Shown here: positions 46,248 through 55,346 of the stretch, piece after piece
Numbering within the stretch: the stretch's first letter is position 1
Layout: each line of letters opens with the position of its first letter
From: Paracrocinitomix mangrovi
GTDB lineage: Bacteria; Bacteroidota; Bacteroidia; Flavobacteriales_D; Crocinitomicaceae
Assembly (NCBI RefSeq): GCF_019740355.2
Contig: NZ_CP091819.1
Location: forward strand, 434,001-498,000
Reading direction: 5' to 3'
Length of the DNA stretch: 64,000 bases
Translations under genes and position numbers: made by a program
Notes under the pieces: generated by a model
Databases searched by the model: none
The model's input: only the letters and a program-made list of their open reading frames with translations
What the model was told of the DNA's origin: nothing

Positions 46248-48929
46248 TTATCTTCTTCTAGTTCTACGAGGCGCCCTACCTCCTATTAATCTAAAGGCGC
46301 TTTCTATATCTGCACTTTCAAAATCTTTAAAAACAGGATCGATAACAAGTGGCTGATTCAAGTCAAGTATCCCCTGCTCTAGCCCGAAATTGAACATTTG
46401 ACGATTGAATTCAGGTACTTGAATTATAACAAAAGGTGTTTCTGCGTTAGTGTTCAACTTTAAAATAGTTATTGAAAAAATCTGAGAAATCTTCATTCTA
46501 ACTTTTCTTTCAGGATAGTTAATGCCATTATCATTCAATCTCTGAAGTGCTTCTTGAAAGGTCAATCCTAAGCCAGCATACCAATATTCATGTATACTTG
46601 ATTCGCTATTTTCGTTTGAAATGCAACAAAGGAAATCACCTTCCTTCATTTTACAATCTCTGGAATCATCTGAAAATTCGAATGCATAAATGGTTTCACC
46701 AACAAGTGAGTCGTCCTCATCTCTCAATTCTTGAATTTGTATTTCAAAATCTTCAGTATTCTCAATAAGGCCCCTAATTGAAATAAACCTTGCTTCTTTT
46801 TCTTCAATCGGTAATGAAGTTGCATGCATGTTTTCAATCTCCCTCGTAATTGCATTTAACTTGTTGAATGTTACGAGATTTCTCGAAGTCTGAGGGACAT
46901 TCATCTGTCTAGGATTTGCAGCAGAAAAAGGCGCCTTTTTTAATTTCAATTGATCACCACAATGTTCTCTTAATTTCATTACAACATTTTGAAGAGCTCT
47001 CAAATGAGTTTTTACGGCTCTCTTAATTCCTTCATAGATTTCATCTCTGGTGTACCGTAATCCACCATTCTGTTGAGAATGTTTCAAGAATACGTCATCT
47101 TTCCATAGTTCATATGCTCTTTCAAAAGGGATCTGGTCATTTAAAGGAGTCGAAAACCCAAAGGATTGAAAATACTTGAAGTTTTCTCCATCTTCATTTT
47201 GATTTGGAAAAAATGTATTAGCTGTTTCAATTAAGGTATAATCATGATAGATCGGTAACCCGACTAATTGTCTAACAACCTGTTTTACTATAGTTCCTGG
47301 TTGCGATTTGAAAGATTCCTGATCCGGTAAAACGCTATCAGGTGGAAAGAGTCTTATGAGCAGTTCAATTCTTTCAATGACATCCGGATGATCCATATGT
47401 CTTTCAATCATCCTTATAAATTGCTTTGATTCTAACTGGCTCCAAAAAAAAGCATGTACTCTCATTTTTCCAAATTGACTATCCCTTTCTCCCGCAGCTC
47501 TTCTTTGATTTCTTATTTCTTCATTATCTGTATTAGCTTCAAAATACCAGCTTGAAACGAGATCAATAAACTCTATTAGCCTATTTCTTTCTGTGTCTGG
47601 GTTCAATTGTTCGACTCTTTCAGTAATAAATACATGTTCATCAACAATAGGAGAATCTCCTTGATTTCGAGGAGGCTTAAAATAAACACGTTTCGCACCA
47701 AGAGCGAAAGTTATTCCTGATCCTGGATCAAAATGAACCGTTAGAAAAACACTCATGTCGACCCAATTCGGCATCAGTTGTGTTGTCCTTTCTGTCACAA
47801 TTTTTGGTTCATTATCTATTATGGCGCTTACCCTTGCGTTTAAGGCTAATTCTTCAGCTTTTAATTGGTGATTTACAACCTTAGCATGTTTCCAAGTATC
47901 AGAATTGTTCGAAATGTTTGTGGATAAATCTGAACATGTATTAATCCCGGAGCTTCTTAATAAGTCCGCCTGCGTTTTATTAAGCCAGGGAATTTTTGAT
48001 AAATGGTCATCATTTTCAGCCATGTCTTTACAATACCGCAAGTATTGACATAGTTGACATTTAGAGCTTACATGCCATCCAACGTCTATCGGTGGAGTTT
48101 CCAGAAGAGGAATCATTTTTTCGTCTAAAAATCTCCTGACATGAACCTCATAAACTTCAAATGGAACTGGGATTAATGTATCGTTTAGTGCAGCAAGAGT
48201 TGGGTTAGCATTCCCTTCTGCCTCAAATCGTCTAGTTAGATTTCTAAATTCGTTTACATCATGACTACCAGGCCAAATAAGACCTCTAGCGCTAACCCGA
48301 TATTTATCGCTGAGATTATTTTCACGTATGAATGCATCTAACGCAAGCGCATAAAAAGTCACTTCAGTAAAGTGCTTTAATGACGCTTGAGCAGCCATTT
48401 TCACATCAATTATGTGCAGTTCATATTGTGGAGGGGGGTCATTATCAGTCTGAATTAAAGGAGCACCTGTATCATATTCTTGAATCCATATTATATCTGG
48501 AATAGCCTTTGAGGGTTCAATACCAAATCTAGTGTTTGCTTCAACTAATTTATCTGAGACGGACTGCGGAGTTGCAAAGCTCGCTTCAATTATTGCATTT
48601 GGCGGCGTATCCTGATTCAAGATATCTATAAGATTATTAATAGTTTTGAATTCTTTTACGCCAAGTCTTTCATTAATTCCTTCGTGTCTTTCAAAACTTA
48701 CATTATCAGCCCCGTATCCCGCAATTATGTCTTCATATTTATCGATCTCCCATTTGTTCCCAGCTTCTTGCATTAATTGAACGCCTGGCCTACTTCCCAA
48801 TGTATACCTATCCCCATCAATCTCTAGTTGTTCTTTTTCAGAATTGCTTGATAATTCAAATCTGAAAAACCTTTCACATTCAGTCTTAAATGTTTCTGCT
48901 AAAACTCTTTTGCTTAATCGTGGAGCCAT
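46248..48929 (-). CDS. RecB/Cas4-like PD-(D/E)XK nuclease with iron-sulfur cluster, multidomain
   Basis: 893 residues. The N-terminal ~300 residues look like a RecB/Cas4/AddB-type nuclease: PD at 144-145, IDVK (Asp175, Lys177) as the metal-binding strand and HFTEVTFYAL as the following QxxxY-like helix. Cys18 together with Cys291, Cys294 and Cys300 (KCQLCQYLRYC) gives the one-plus-three Cys pattern of an iron-sulfur staple. A helix-hairpin-helix-like segment follows (IPWLNKTQADLLRSSGI, 313-329). Residues ~385-560 may be a degenerate RNase H-like domain (FLTVHFDPGSGITFALG). The last ~330 residues are unrecognised. The layout resembles the TM0106-type RecB-like proteins, but with the helicase split off as a separate gene. 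Confidence 0.72.
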   Translation of the reverse strand: MAPRLSKRVLAETFKTECERFFRFELSSNSEKEQLEIDGDRYTLGSRPGVQLMQEAGNKWEIDKYEDIIAGYGADNVSFERHEGINERLGVKEFKTINNLIDILNQDTPPNAIIEASFATPQSVSDKLVEANTRFGIEPSKAIPDIIWIQEYDTGAPLIQTDNDPPPQYELHIIDVKMAAQASLKHFTEVTFYALALDAFIRENNLSDKYRVSARGLIWPGSHDVNEFRNLTRRFEAEGNANPTLAALNDTLIPVPFEVYEVHVRRFLDEKMIPLLETPPIDVGWHVSSKCQLCQYLRYCKDMAENDDHLSKIPWLNKTQADLLRSSGINTCSDLSTNISNNSDTWKHAKVVNHQLKAEELALNARVSAIIDNEPKIVTERTTQLMPNWVDMSVFLTVHFDPGSGITFALGAKRVYFKPPRNQGDSPIVDEHVFITERVEQLNPDTERNRLIEFIDLVSSWYFEANTDNEEIRNQRRAAGERDSQFGKMRVHAFFWSQLESKQFIRMIERHMDHPDVIERIELLIRLFPPDSVLPDQESFKSQPGTIVKQVVRQLVGLPIYHDYTLIETANTFFPNQNEDGENFKYFQSFGFSTPLNDQIPFERAYELWKDDVFLKHSQQNGGLRYTRDEIYEGIKRAVKTHLRALQNVVMKLREHCGDQLKLKKAPFSAANPRQMNVPQTSRNLVTFNKLNAITREIENMHATSLPIEEKEARFISIRGLIENTEDFEIQIQELRDEDDSLVGETIYAFEFSDDSRDCKMKEGDFLCCISNENSESSIHEYWYAGLGLTFQEALQRLNDNGINYPERKVRMKISQIFSITILKLNTNAETPFVIIQVPEFNRQMFNFGLEQGILDLNQPLVIDPVFKDFESADIESAFRLIGGRAPRRTRRR

Positions 48930-48934
48930 AGAAG

Positions 48935-49894
48935 TTATCTTTCTGGATTAACTTTTTTGTTCTTAACCTCTTTTTCAGTCAGCTTCAGAGGAATTCTACC
49001 TGTTTTCTGATTGGCAATAAAATACTTGTTCATCCAAATCACTTCAGTTCTAGAAAGATCATCTCCACTTACACCTCTTGTGCTGGTTTCAATAGTCTTT
49101 TTTACCCAACCTTTTTTAGTGGTTAAAATTGAATTATAAAGTTGATTTTCATATCCACTAATGAACACCATGCATTTCGCTTTATTTAGAATTTGAAGCA
49201 GCTCTAAATGATATTCTTCTTCTTCAATTTCTTCATCATAACTACTAGATCGATTCGCAAGATAAGGTGGGTCAATGTATACTAAAGTTGCTGGTCTATT
49301 GAGGAACTTATTGAATAACTCTATCGCGTCTTTGTTTTCAATTCTAACATTTCGTAGACGTTCAGATACTTTCAATAGTCTTTCAGGTAAATTATACCAT
49401 CTATTAACTCTCGCCTCCTTACCATTTCTGGTGTAAGAATTTGACGTTGAAAAACCGCCTTTATTCTTTCCGAATGCTCCATTGATTGCCATCATTGATT
49501 TTACTAAAAACCTTCTCGCTTTTTCAAGATCATCAATGTTTTTATCTTCATTTCTTGAAATATCCAATTCCTCTGATGAATAAGGAGTTAATGCAACTTG
49601 TCTACATAATTCTTCAGAATTATTTCTTAACTGAGAAAATAATGTGGTAATCTCGCTATTTATATCATTGATGATTTCTATCTGCGCAGGTTCCTTAGCT
49701 AAAGTTAAAGCTGCCGAGCCGCAGAATAACTCAACCCAACAGTTGTGTGGAGGTAAATCTACACACATTCTCATTGCGAGATTATTCTTTGATCCAAAGT
49801 ATCCAAATGGAGGGTTTATTTTCTCCCTTTTCTTATTATTTGAGGCTACAGTACCATCAATTTGTTTCATGATTTTCTCTGTATCGTAATTCAC
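48935..49894 (-). CDS. D12-class adenine-specific DNA methyltransferase
   Basis: 319 residues. The SAM-binding motif I is ELFCGSAAL (55-63) and the catalytic motif IV is DPPY (208-211) in LVYIDPPYLANRSSSY. The GYFGSKNNLA start (31-40) is typical of Dam-like D12 N6-adenine methyltransferases (MethyltransfD12). The recognition sequence cannot be told. Its stop is five bases from the nuclease ATG, so methyltransferase, nuclease and helicase form one operon in that order. In that setting the enzyme most likely marks self DNA. Confidence 0.85.
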   Translation of the reverse strand: MNYDTEKIMKQIDGTVASNNKKREKINPPFGYFGSKNNLAMRMCVDLPPHNCWVELFCGSAALTLAKEPAQIEIINDINSEITTLFSQLRNNSEELCRQVALTPYSSEELDISRNEDKNIDDLEKARRFLVKSMMAINGAFGKNKGGFSTSNSYTRNGKEARVNRWYNLPERLLKVSERLRNVRIENKDAIELFNKFLNRPATLVYIDPPYLANRSSSYDEEIEEEEYHLELLQILNKAKCMVFISGYENQLYNSILTTKKGWVKKTIETSTRGVSGDDLSRTEVIWMNKYFIANQKTGRIPLKLTEKEVKNKKVNPER

Positions 49895-50172
49895 ATAAAA
49901 ATAATTAAAATGAAGCTGAATTATCTAGGTTTTATTACGGATTCCTAAAAATATTTATTAACAACCTAAATTATTCACGTTTTGCAATTTTTCTTCAATT
50001 CAAAACACATTTTTATCAAAAGGGAAAACAAACTTTGTCACCAGCCTGCCTAACAAACCTATCAAAATTATTAGCTAATCCAAAGAATATCAGAAAAATG
50101 CGTATTTCCCGCAATTGGGTTTGGGCTCTCCTACCCTCTTCCATCTGAGCAAATTAATCTATAATTACTTGC
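49895..50172. other. Intergenic region upstream of the methyltransferase operon
   Basis: AT-rich region between divergent genes. The only promoter-like signal for the methyltransferase is TAATTTTG read on the minus strand (50063-50070), without a -33 partner. No tRNA, no attachment-site-like repeat and no control-protein gene were seen. Confidence 0.4.
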
Positions 50173-50203
50173 TTGTACCAAATCCCAAATTTTAATACAT
50201 TTG
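50173..50203 (+). promoter_or_regulatory. Promoter of the lipoprotein gene
   Basis: TTG (50173-50175), a 20-base spacer and TACATTTG (50196-50203). Transcription would begin about 50209, past the GTG at 50205, so the ATG at 50220 is the start. Confidence 0.65.
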
Positions 50204-50219
50204 AGTGATACCCCAACTT

Positions 50220-50981
50220 ATGAAAGCAAAGCATTTTCAACTTGGTATTTTCTCATTGATCTTAGGGTTAACTTTGGTTTCTTGCCGAAAAGATAAGGAG
50301 GTAGAAGATCCTAATGCCAACTTAAGCATCCATGATACTATTCCGTTTTTTGGTTTTGATGAAAGTGCGGTTTGGGTTTTTGCCAATGATTGGGACCAAT
50401 CTGCCCCATTGCCTCCTTACTCACATGAGGTTTATTTAGACACTTTTACTTACTATTTTGATGGTGATACCGTTATGGATAGGTCCTTGAGTACTGATTG
50501 GGATATTACTGAATATACAGGCGTAAACACTTATAAAAGATTAAGGTTTATTAAAAAGACCTCAGTATTTATAGATCCTAACAACCCTATTTCTCAAAAC
50601 CCTGATTATGTTACTACCAAAGAAGGAATTGCTGCTTATTTTAGATATGAGCAAGATGCGCAAAAAGTGATAGTGGCAAAACGATCCGGTTCAAACTATA
50701 ATCTGGAGGCCAACGATTTGTTATTGTATGATTTTTCATTGAACGCTGGAGATACTGTGCCTTATAATGCGCGTTTGGCTTCCTGGCAGAATTATACCGT
50801 AAGTGGTGTTTATCCATATTACTACAAGGCAGATGCATACTGGAAAAAGTTTGTTTTAACCAATGACAATGGAGAAGAGTTTATCTACATTGATGGGATG
50901 GGAAGTTTTACTGGCTTACTCAATACATTCACAAAAGGATTGGTTTCTTTTCACAGTGATCAGTTTGATTATGTTCCTTAA
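50220..50981 (+). CDS. Lipoprotein of unknown function
   Basis: 253 residues. The signal (FQLGIFSLILGLTLVSC) ends in a lipobox Cys followed by RKDKE. The mature part is acidic and rich in aromatic residues and Thr (for example TFTYYFDGDTVMD), as in beta-sandwich surface lipoproteins. No family recognised. The start is fixed by the promoter position. Confidence 0.65.
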   Translation: MKAKHFQLGIFSLILGLTLVSCRKDKEVEDPNANLSIHDTIPFFGFDESAVWVFANDWDQSAPLPPYSHEVYLDTFTYYFDGDTVMDRSLSTDWDITEYTGVNTYKRLRFIKKTSVFIDPNNPISQNPDYVTTKEGIAAYFRYEQDAQKVIVAKRSGSNYNLEANDLLLYDFSLNAGDTVPYNARLASWQNYTVSGVYPYYYKADAYWKKFVLTNDNGEEFIYIDGMGSFTGLLNTFTKGLVSFHSDQFDYVP

Positions 50982-51122
50982 ATAGTATCTATTTTTAAGA
51001 TCCTTCCCCTACTCTTTTTTGTTGAAGCTGAATTGAAAGCCTCTAAATCATTGACTTTGTTAGTGTGTTTGTAACTAAAAATCCTCCCCCAGATTATAAA
51101 GTTAAATCCAAAAACCTAGCAG

Positions 51123-52799
51123 ATGAAAACTTTATACTTGTTGTTATTCCACTTCGCTTTTATCTCACATCTTGCTTTTGCAGACATTCCACTTTTAACC
51201 ATTGAAAAGATTGAAGCCTACACGCTTTATCCTGAAAATAGTTTTAGAATTGAAGCCAATGTAGATGAAGATATCATCATCAATCCAAAAGATTTGGCAG
51301 CCCTTAAAGGTTTGAAAATTCATCACATTGATTTGGTATATACATCTTACCTGGGAAAGAAAACATTCAACCAAAATGCAGTAAACAAGCAGCAAATTGC
51401 CAAATTAAAAGAGGTTTTTCCTCAAGCAGTTTCAGACGCTCCTACATGGAAATGTATTGAGCAAACAGGTGCTAAAACTAACAAAGAAGCCAAAACTTAC
51501 TTTCACGGATTTATTGTGCATTTTGGTCCTGCACTGGATTATCAGCATTTAAGTACATTTTTTAAACCTTTTCAAACTCCGGTCAAATCATTTACGGTTA
51601 AAGCCAATGATGGCGGTAACTTTGATTGTGGTGACGGAACTACTTTGAAAATTGGCGGTAACACCGTAACACACGCAGATGGTAGTCCGGTAAATGGTGA
51701 TTACACTTTACAATACAAAGAGTTTAAAGATCCTTCAGATATCTTGTTTTCAGGGATTCCAATGACTTTTAATAATGGAAGAAGAGATCAAAACTTCTCT
51801 TCTGTTGGGATGTATGAAATTAGAGCTGAGCAAGATGGGAAATCCTTAAAAATGAAAGCTCCGGCTGCTGTTGATTTTAACTGCACTAAAGTAGACAATG
51901 GCGTAGGTTTTTATCAGATGGATGATCAATCAGGTAAATGGTCAAAGAAGAAAGATGTGGCTTTTAGAGCTCCTTTAAAACTGCTTTCAAAGTTTCAATC
52001 AAAACTTGCTTTTGACGGAATTGAGTTTGAACTCAATGCAGATATCTACAATCATTATTCAGAGATTCAATTCAACGAATCATGCTGGGATTGGGTGTTC
52101 AAACACTTTGCCACACATCCTGAACTCAATGCAGTACTGGAAAAAATAGATGAATCTAACAGAACAGCTCGCATGACTATTGAGCCAAAGCAATTCACAG
52201 AAATGGTAGCAGATATCATCATGGAAGAAAAAAAGGCAGAAATGCAAAGAGAACTTGAGAGACAAATTGCAGAAGAAAAACAACGCATTGCAGAATGGCA
52301 AGAACAAGAACGCATTCGCCAGGAAGAAGAGCGTGCAAGATTGGAAAAAGCCCGTCAAGAAGATCAACGTTTTGGCAATACCCTGCTTTCTGAAGGAATA
52401 GATGAAGGACACACCTACCCTGCTCTGGTTAAGGATTTAAACTCTCCAGGCTTTGGCGTGTACAATTGTGATCAGGTATATGATTTAGAACAACCGCTAG
52501 AATTGTCTCCGGTTTATGTAGATGAAAACGGAACTGAGATTAAAAACAAACATGTGGTTTGCGTGATCGATCTCAACTATAATGGATCATTCAGTTTTCA
52601 CCCAAACAATATTACCTGTAGCGGAAAAGGAAGAAATGTGATTTTGCTTTTTACAGATAACAAAGACGTTTACATGTTAAGTGAAGAGAAATTCAATCAA
52701 CTGAGTTTAAACAACAATATGCGTCCAACATTTGCTATGCAAAACATGACATCAGTAATTAAAACTTCAGATGATTTGAAGAAGTATTTGAAGATATGA
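51123..52799 (+). CDS. Exported protein with a C-terminal coiled coil, unknown function
   Basis: 558 residues with a signal peptide (LYLLLFHFAFISHLAFA). Residues ~20-330 are probably beta-rich, with GGNFDCGDGTTLKIGG and SPVNGDYTLQYKEF resembling carbohydrate-binding or adhesin-like segments. A charged coiled coil at ~365-425 (EEKKAEMQRELERQIAEEKQ) interrupts the protein, and a final ~130-residue domain contains three Cys. No family recognised. It is expected in the periplasm or at the surface. No adjacent gene suggests a role. Confidence 0.65.
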   Translation: MKTLYLLLFHFAFISHLAFADIPLLTIEKIEAYTLYPENSFRIEANVDEDIIINPKDLAALKGLKIHHIDLVYTSYLGKKTFNQNAVNKQQIAKLKEVFPQAVSDAPTWKCIEQTGAKTNKEAKTYFHGFIVHFGPALDYQHLSTFFKPFQTPVKSFTVKANDGGNFDCGDGTTLKIGGNTVTHADGSPVNGDYTLQYKEFKDPSDILFSGIPMTFNNGRRDQNFSSVGMYEIRAEQDGKSLKMKAPAAVDFNCTKVDNGVGFYQMDDQSGKWSKKKDVAFRAPLKLLSKFQSKLAFDGIEFELNADIYNHYSEIQFNESCWDWVFKHFATHPELNAVLEKIDESNRTARMTIEPKQFTEMVADIIMEEKKAEMQRELERQIAEEKQRIAEWQEQERIRQEEERARLEKARQEDQRFGNTLLSEGIDEGHTYPALVKDLNSPGFGVYNCDQVYDLEQPLELSPVYVDENGTEIKNKHVVCVIDLNYNGSFSFHPNNITCSGKGRNVILLFTDNKDVYMLSEEKFNQLSLNNNMRPTFAMQNMTSVIKTSDDLKKYLKI

Positions 52800-52892
52800 T
52801 GAACAAATAAGTTTGGAAATTGACTTAGATTTGGGTGATATTATCCTTTATTAATGGCATAAAAGTTGCCGGTACGATATCAAAAATCATCA

Positions 52893-53324
52893 ATGAAATT
52901 ATTTCTGTTAAGCTTACTACTATTACCATTTACTTTGTTTAGTCAAAGTATTCAAAGCGAAAAACATTTGAGATCAATCTTCTCTACTAAAGATACAAGC
53001 TATCTGAAGGAAATGGGGTTCAAACAAACCAAAGAAAATACCTGGACCAATATGAGTAATGGAGAGTCGGTTCTTTTTGAAGAAAAATCAATTACGTATT
53101 CATTTATAGACCAACTGCTAATTTCAAATGAAAATGATCATGAGGAAGTAGCCAAAGCAAAATCTACAGGATATAAATGGAAAGAAATCTTTAGTAAGAG
53201 CAATAAAGTAAAGATTGAAGAATATGAGTATCACGTAGATAAGCTCATCAAGAGAAGAAAGTACATGCTCAAAATGACAGAGTATGAAAATAGACGAATA
53301 TCTATTACAATGGTGATGAAATAG
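52893..53324 (+). CDS. Small exported protein of unknown function
   Basis: 143 residues from the ATG at 52893, which begins with a signal peptide (MKLFLLSLLLLPFTLFSQ). The in-frame TTG at 52866 would add nine polar residues. The mature part is basic and Lys/Glu-rich with no motif. A TAGATTTG box at 52826 may be its -7 element. The 33 bases after its stop separate it from the convergent desaturase gene. Confidence 0.6.
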   Translation: MKLFLLSLLLLPFTLFSQSIQSEKHLRSIFSTKDTSYLKEMGFKQTKENTWTNMSNGESVLFEEKSITYSFIDQLLISNENDHEEVAKAKSTGYKWKEIFSKSNKVKIEEYEYHVDKLIKRRKYMLKMTEYENRRISITMVMK

Positions 53325-53357
53325 ATTCGTTGATGATTAATATTCCTTCAAAACTTA

Positions 53358-54440
53358 CTAATCCTGCCCCAATCTCTTCAAGGTACGAATGTGCGATTTA
53401 AACGCAGCATAAAAAGACTTTTGGCTGTGATATGGCTGTCCGTATTCTTTAGCTGTTTCTTGCACAATGTGCGAAAGTTTAGGGTAATGAATATGTGAGA
53501 TATGAGGGAAAAGATGATGTTCTACCTGAAAATCTAATCCTCCGATATAAGCGCTTAAAAATGTCTTTTTAATCCCAAAATCTGAAGTTGTTTTCAATTG
53601 GTGAACGTAGAAATCATCATTGATTTCAAAGTTTTCATCCGGCATAGGTTCGTTCATATCTTCTACTACATGTGCCATTTGAAATACAGTTCCCATAATG
53701 ATTGATGATACCACATTAATGATCATGAATCCGATCAATACCTGCCACCAAGTGAAATCTGTTAACAATACAGGAAGTACAAGCATTACAAACAAATACA
53801 CCACTTTAATCAAGATCAACTTCCAAAGAGCTGAACTGTATTTGGCGTTATAAACCTTAAGTGCTCCTAATTTGTTGTAAGCTTTTAACCACTTAAACTC
53901 TAAAGAAAATCGTGAAAGTGTCATGAAACTATACAAGAATGGTCCAAATACATGTTGGTATCTGAACTTCTTTTTATAATCAGAGTTTTTTGAAAGTCTG
54001 ATCAAACCTTTGGTATCTACATCACTGTCCCATTCATAAACATTTGGATATGTGTGATGCAAAAGATTATGTTGGATTTTCCAGTTCAATACATTGCTTC
54101 CAAAAAGCATCATACTATTGGCCATCAAATTGTTAAGCCATTCATGTTTTGAAAAAGATCCGTGAGCTGCATCATGCATTACGCCCATCCCTACTCCGGC
54201 TTTACCAATTCCCATTAATACCAGTAGCAGAATGACAGACCAGGCAGGCATTGAAACTGTAAAAATAACAACGATTGGTGCCAGGTATAAAGCCAGCATC
54301 ACAATAGCCTTGATTAGAATTGTACTTCCACCGTAGGTAGAAATTTTGTGTTCTTTGAAGTATTTACGAACTCTTTTTGAAAGCTCTTTAGCGAATTCCT
54401 TTTGCACGGTGTCCTTCGCTTTGAATTTAATTGTTTGCAT
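53358..54440 (-). CDS. Membrane fatty acid desaturase, paralogue A
   Basis: 360-residue di-iron membrane desaturase. The three histidine boxes are HDAAHG, HNLLHH and QVEHHLFPH. Four or more hydrophobic segments surround them (TILIKAIVMLALYLAPIVVI, SVILLLVLMGI). The third box with Gln first (QxxHH) is the front-end/linoleoyl-CoA desaturase type; no cytochrome b5 domain is fused. It would introduce double bases-in-chain unsaturation into membrane lipids, the usual bacterial answer to cold. It lies 28 bases downstream of a cold-shock-domain gene, and a close paralogue lies at 59081 in a similar setting. Confidence 0.87.
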   Translation of the reverse strand: MQTIKFKAKDTVQKEFAKELSKRVRKYFKEHKISTYGGSTILIKAIVMLALYLAPIVVIFTVSMPAWSVILLLVLMGIGKAGVGMGVMHDAAHGSFSKHEWLNNLMANSMMLFGSNVLNWKIQHNLLHHTYPNVYEWDSDVDTKGLIRLSKNSDYKKKFRYQHVFGPFLYSFMTLSRFSLEFKWLKAYNKLGALKVYNAKYSSALWKLILIKVVYLFVMLVLPVLLTDFTWWQVLIGFMIINVVSSIIMGTVFQMAHVVEDMNEPMPDENFEINDDFYVHQLKTTSDFGIKKTFLSAYIGGLDFQVEHHLFPHISHIHYPKLSHIVQETAKEYGQPYHSQKSFYAAFKSHIRTLKRLGQD

Positions 54441-54468
54441 TAAGTTTTTTGAGTGTTCTTATGGTGTA

Positions 54469-54912
54469 TTAAATTTTCTTTACTTGTACAGCCATCATTC
54501 CTCTATCCCCTCTTTCAGTAAGGAATTGTACGTTGTCGCCTTCCACGATAGGCTCCTGACAATTGTTCATGTGTACGAAATAAGATGTTGAAGAATTTTT
54601 GTCTTTAATAAAGCCGTAACCTTTATCATCATTAAAAAATGTTACTCTTCCGTTATAAAGACTTTCCTCTTCAGGTAGATTTTCTGATTTAGGGATTCCT
54701 AATTCAATGTCTTCAGCTTTGATAGTTTTTTTCTTTTTGTTTTCATCAGGTGGTGTATCCACGATTACACCGTTCTCATCTACATAAGCCATCATAGCTT
54801 CTAAAGAAGAACCTTTGTCTTGCGCTTTACGTTCTTCTTTTCTTGCCAGTTTTTCTTTCTTTTTCTGTGCTTTCTTTTTCTGTTGTTCTTTTTTACTGAA
54901 ACTGTCTGCCAT
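54469..54912 (-). CDS. Cold-shock domain protein with basic N-terminal extension
   Basis: 147 residues. The cold-shock domain is C-terminal (about 85-147), with the RNA-binding motifs DKGYGFIKD (RNP1) and TSYFVHMNN (RNP2). The first ~35 residues are a Lys/Glu-rich helix (KKEQQKKKAQKKKEKLARKE), then a linker. Such extended cold-shock proteins are common in Bacteroidota and probably act as RNA chaperones. It is probably co-transcribed with the downstream desaturase. A TATCTTTG box on this strand at 55063-55070 would give a leader of about 145 bases. Confidence 0.85.
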   Translation of the reverse strand: MADSFSKKEQQKKKAQKKKEKLARKEERKAQDKGSSLEAMMAYVDENGVIVDTPPDENKKKKTIKAEDIELGIPKSENLPEEESLYNGRVTFFNDDKGYGFIKDKNSSTSYFVHMNNCQEPIVEGDNVQFLTERGDRGMMAVQVKKI

Positions 54913-55346
54913 TAATCTTTTTTGTTGATTATAATTCTTGTAAACTAAAAAAATGAAGTTCTTTAATTTTCCGAATTAACTCTGCTAAAAGATAAGTGGG
55001 CCACTAAACGGTATTTAATTTACCGCAATAAAGAACGCTACATGAGTTAGCTTATACGAGTACAAAGATACGATAAAGATTTGGCTCTATAAATATATTT
55101 AGAATATAGTGTGGTTTTATCAATCTAACTAATTGAAGATGAATATGTATGAAAGATTATCCTCCAGATGGATGTTTTGCTAAGTTTTTTGGATGTAAAA
55201 GCTAATTGTTGTTGACAACTGTTGCTTTTATTTACTTTCAAAATTTAACTTTATTTAAATGTCAATCATCTATCCATCAGACATTTTAAAATAATTTTGG
55301 ATCACAATGTAAACGCAATTATGACGTTAAAACAAAAATTAAAATT
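54913..55346. other. Divergent intergenic region, long leader of the cold-shock gene
   Basis: 434 AT-rich bases. The left part is the probable 5' untranslated leader of the cold-shock gene. A weak inverted repeat (AAAAGC at 55197 and GCTTTT at 55224) encloses another small one (GTTG/CAAC). A TAATTTTG box at 55292-55299 may serve the lipoprotein at 55347. No coding frame or RNA gene is convincing. Confidence 0.45.
55063..55070 (-). promoter_or_regulatory. Candidate -7 box of the cold-shock-desaturase operon
   Basis: TATCTTTG on the minus strand, about 150 bases before the ATG at 54912. No clear -33 TTG. Confidence 0.4.

Noticed and set aside
46239-46248. A frameshift that broke one nuclease-helicase gene in two
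   Set aside because: Both genes have clean ends: the nuclease finishes with a basic tail and stop, and the helicase opens with its own ATG and a sensible N-terminus before Walker A. An operon of two genes is simpler.
52067-52412. Cys/Ser/Phe-rich minus-strand frames over the coiled-coil part of the 51123 gene
   Set aside because: Shadows of a Glu/Gln/Arg-rich coiled coil; no signal or motif that holds up.
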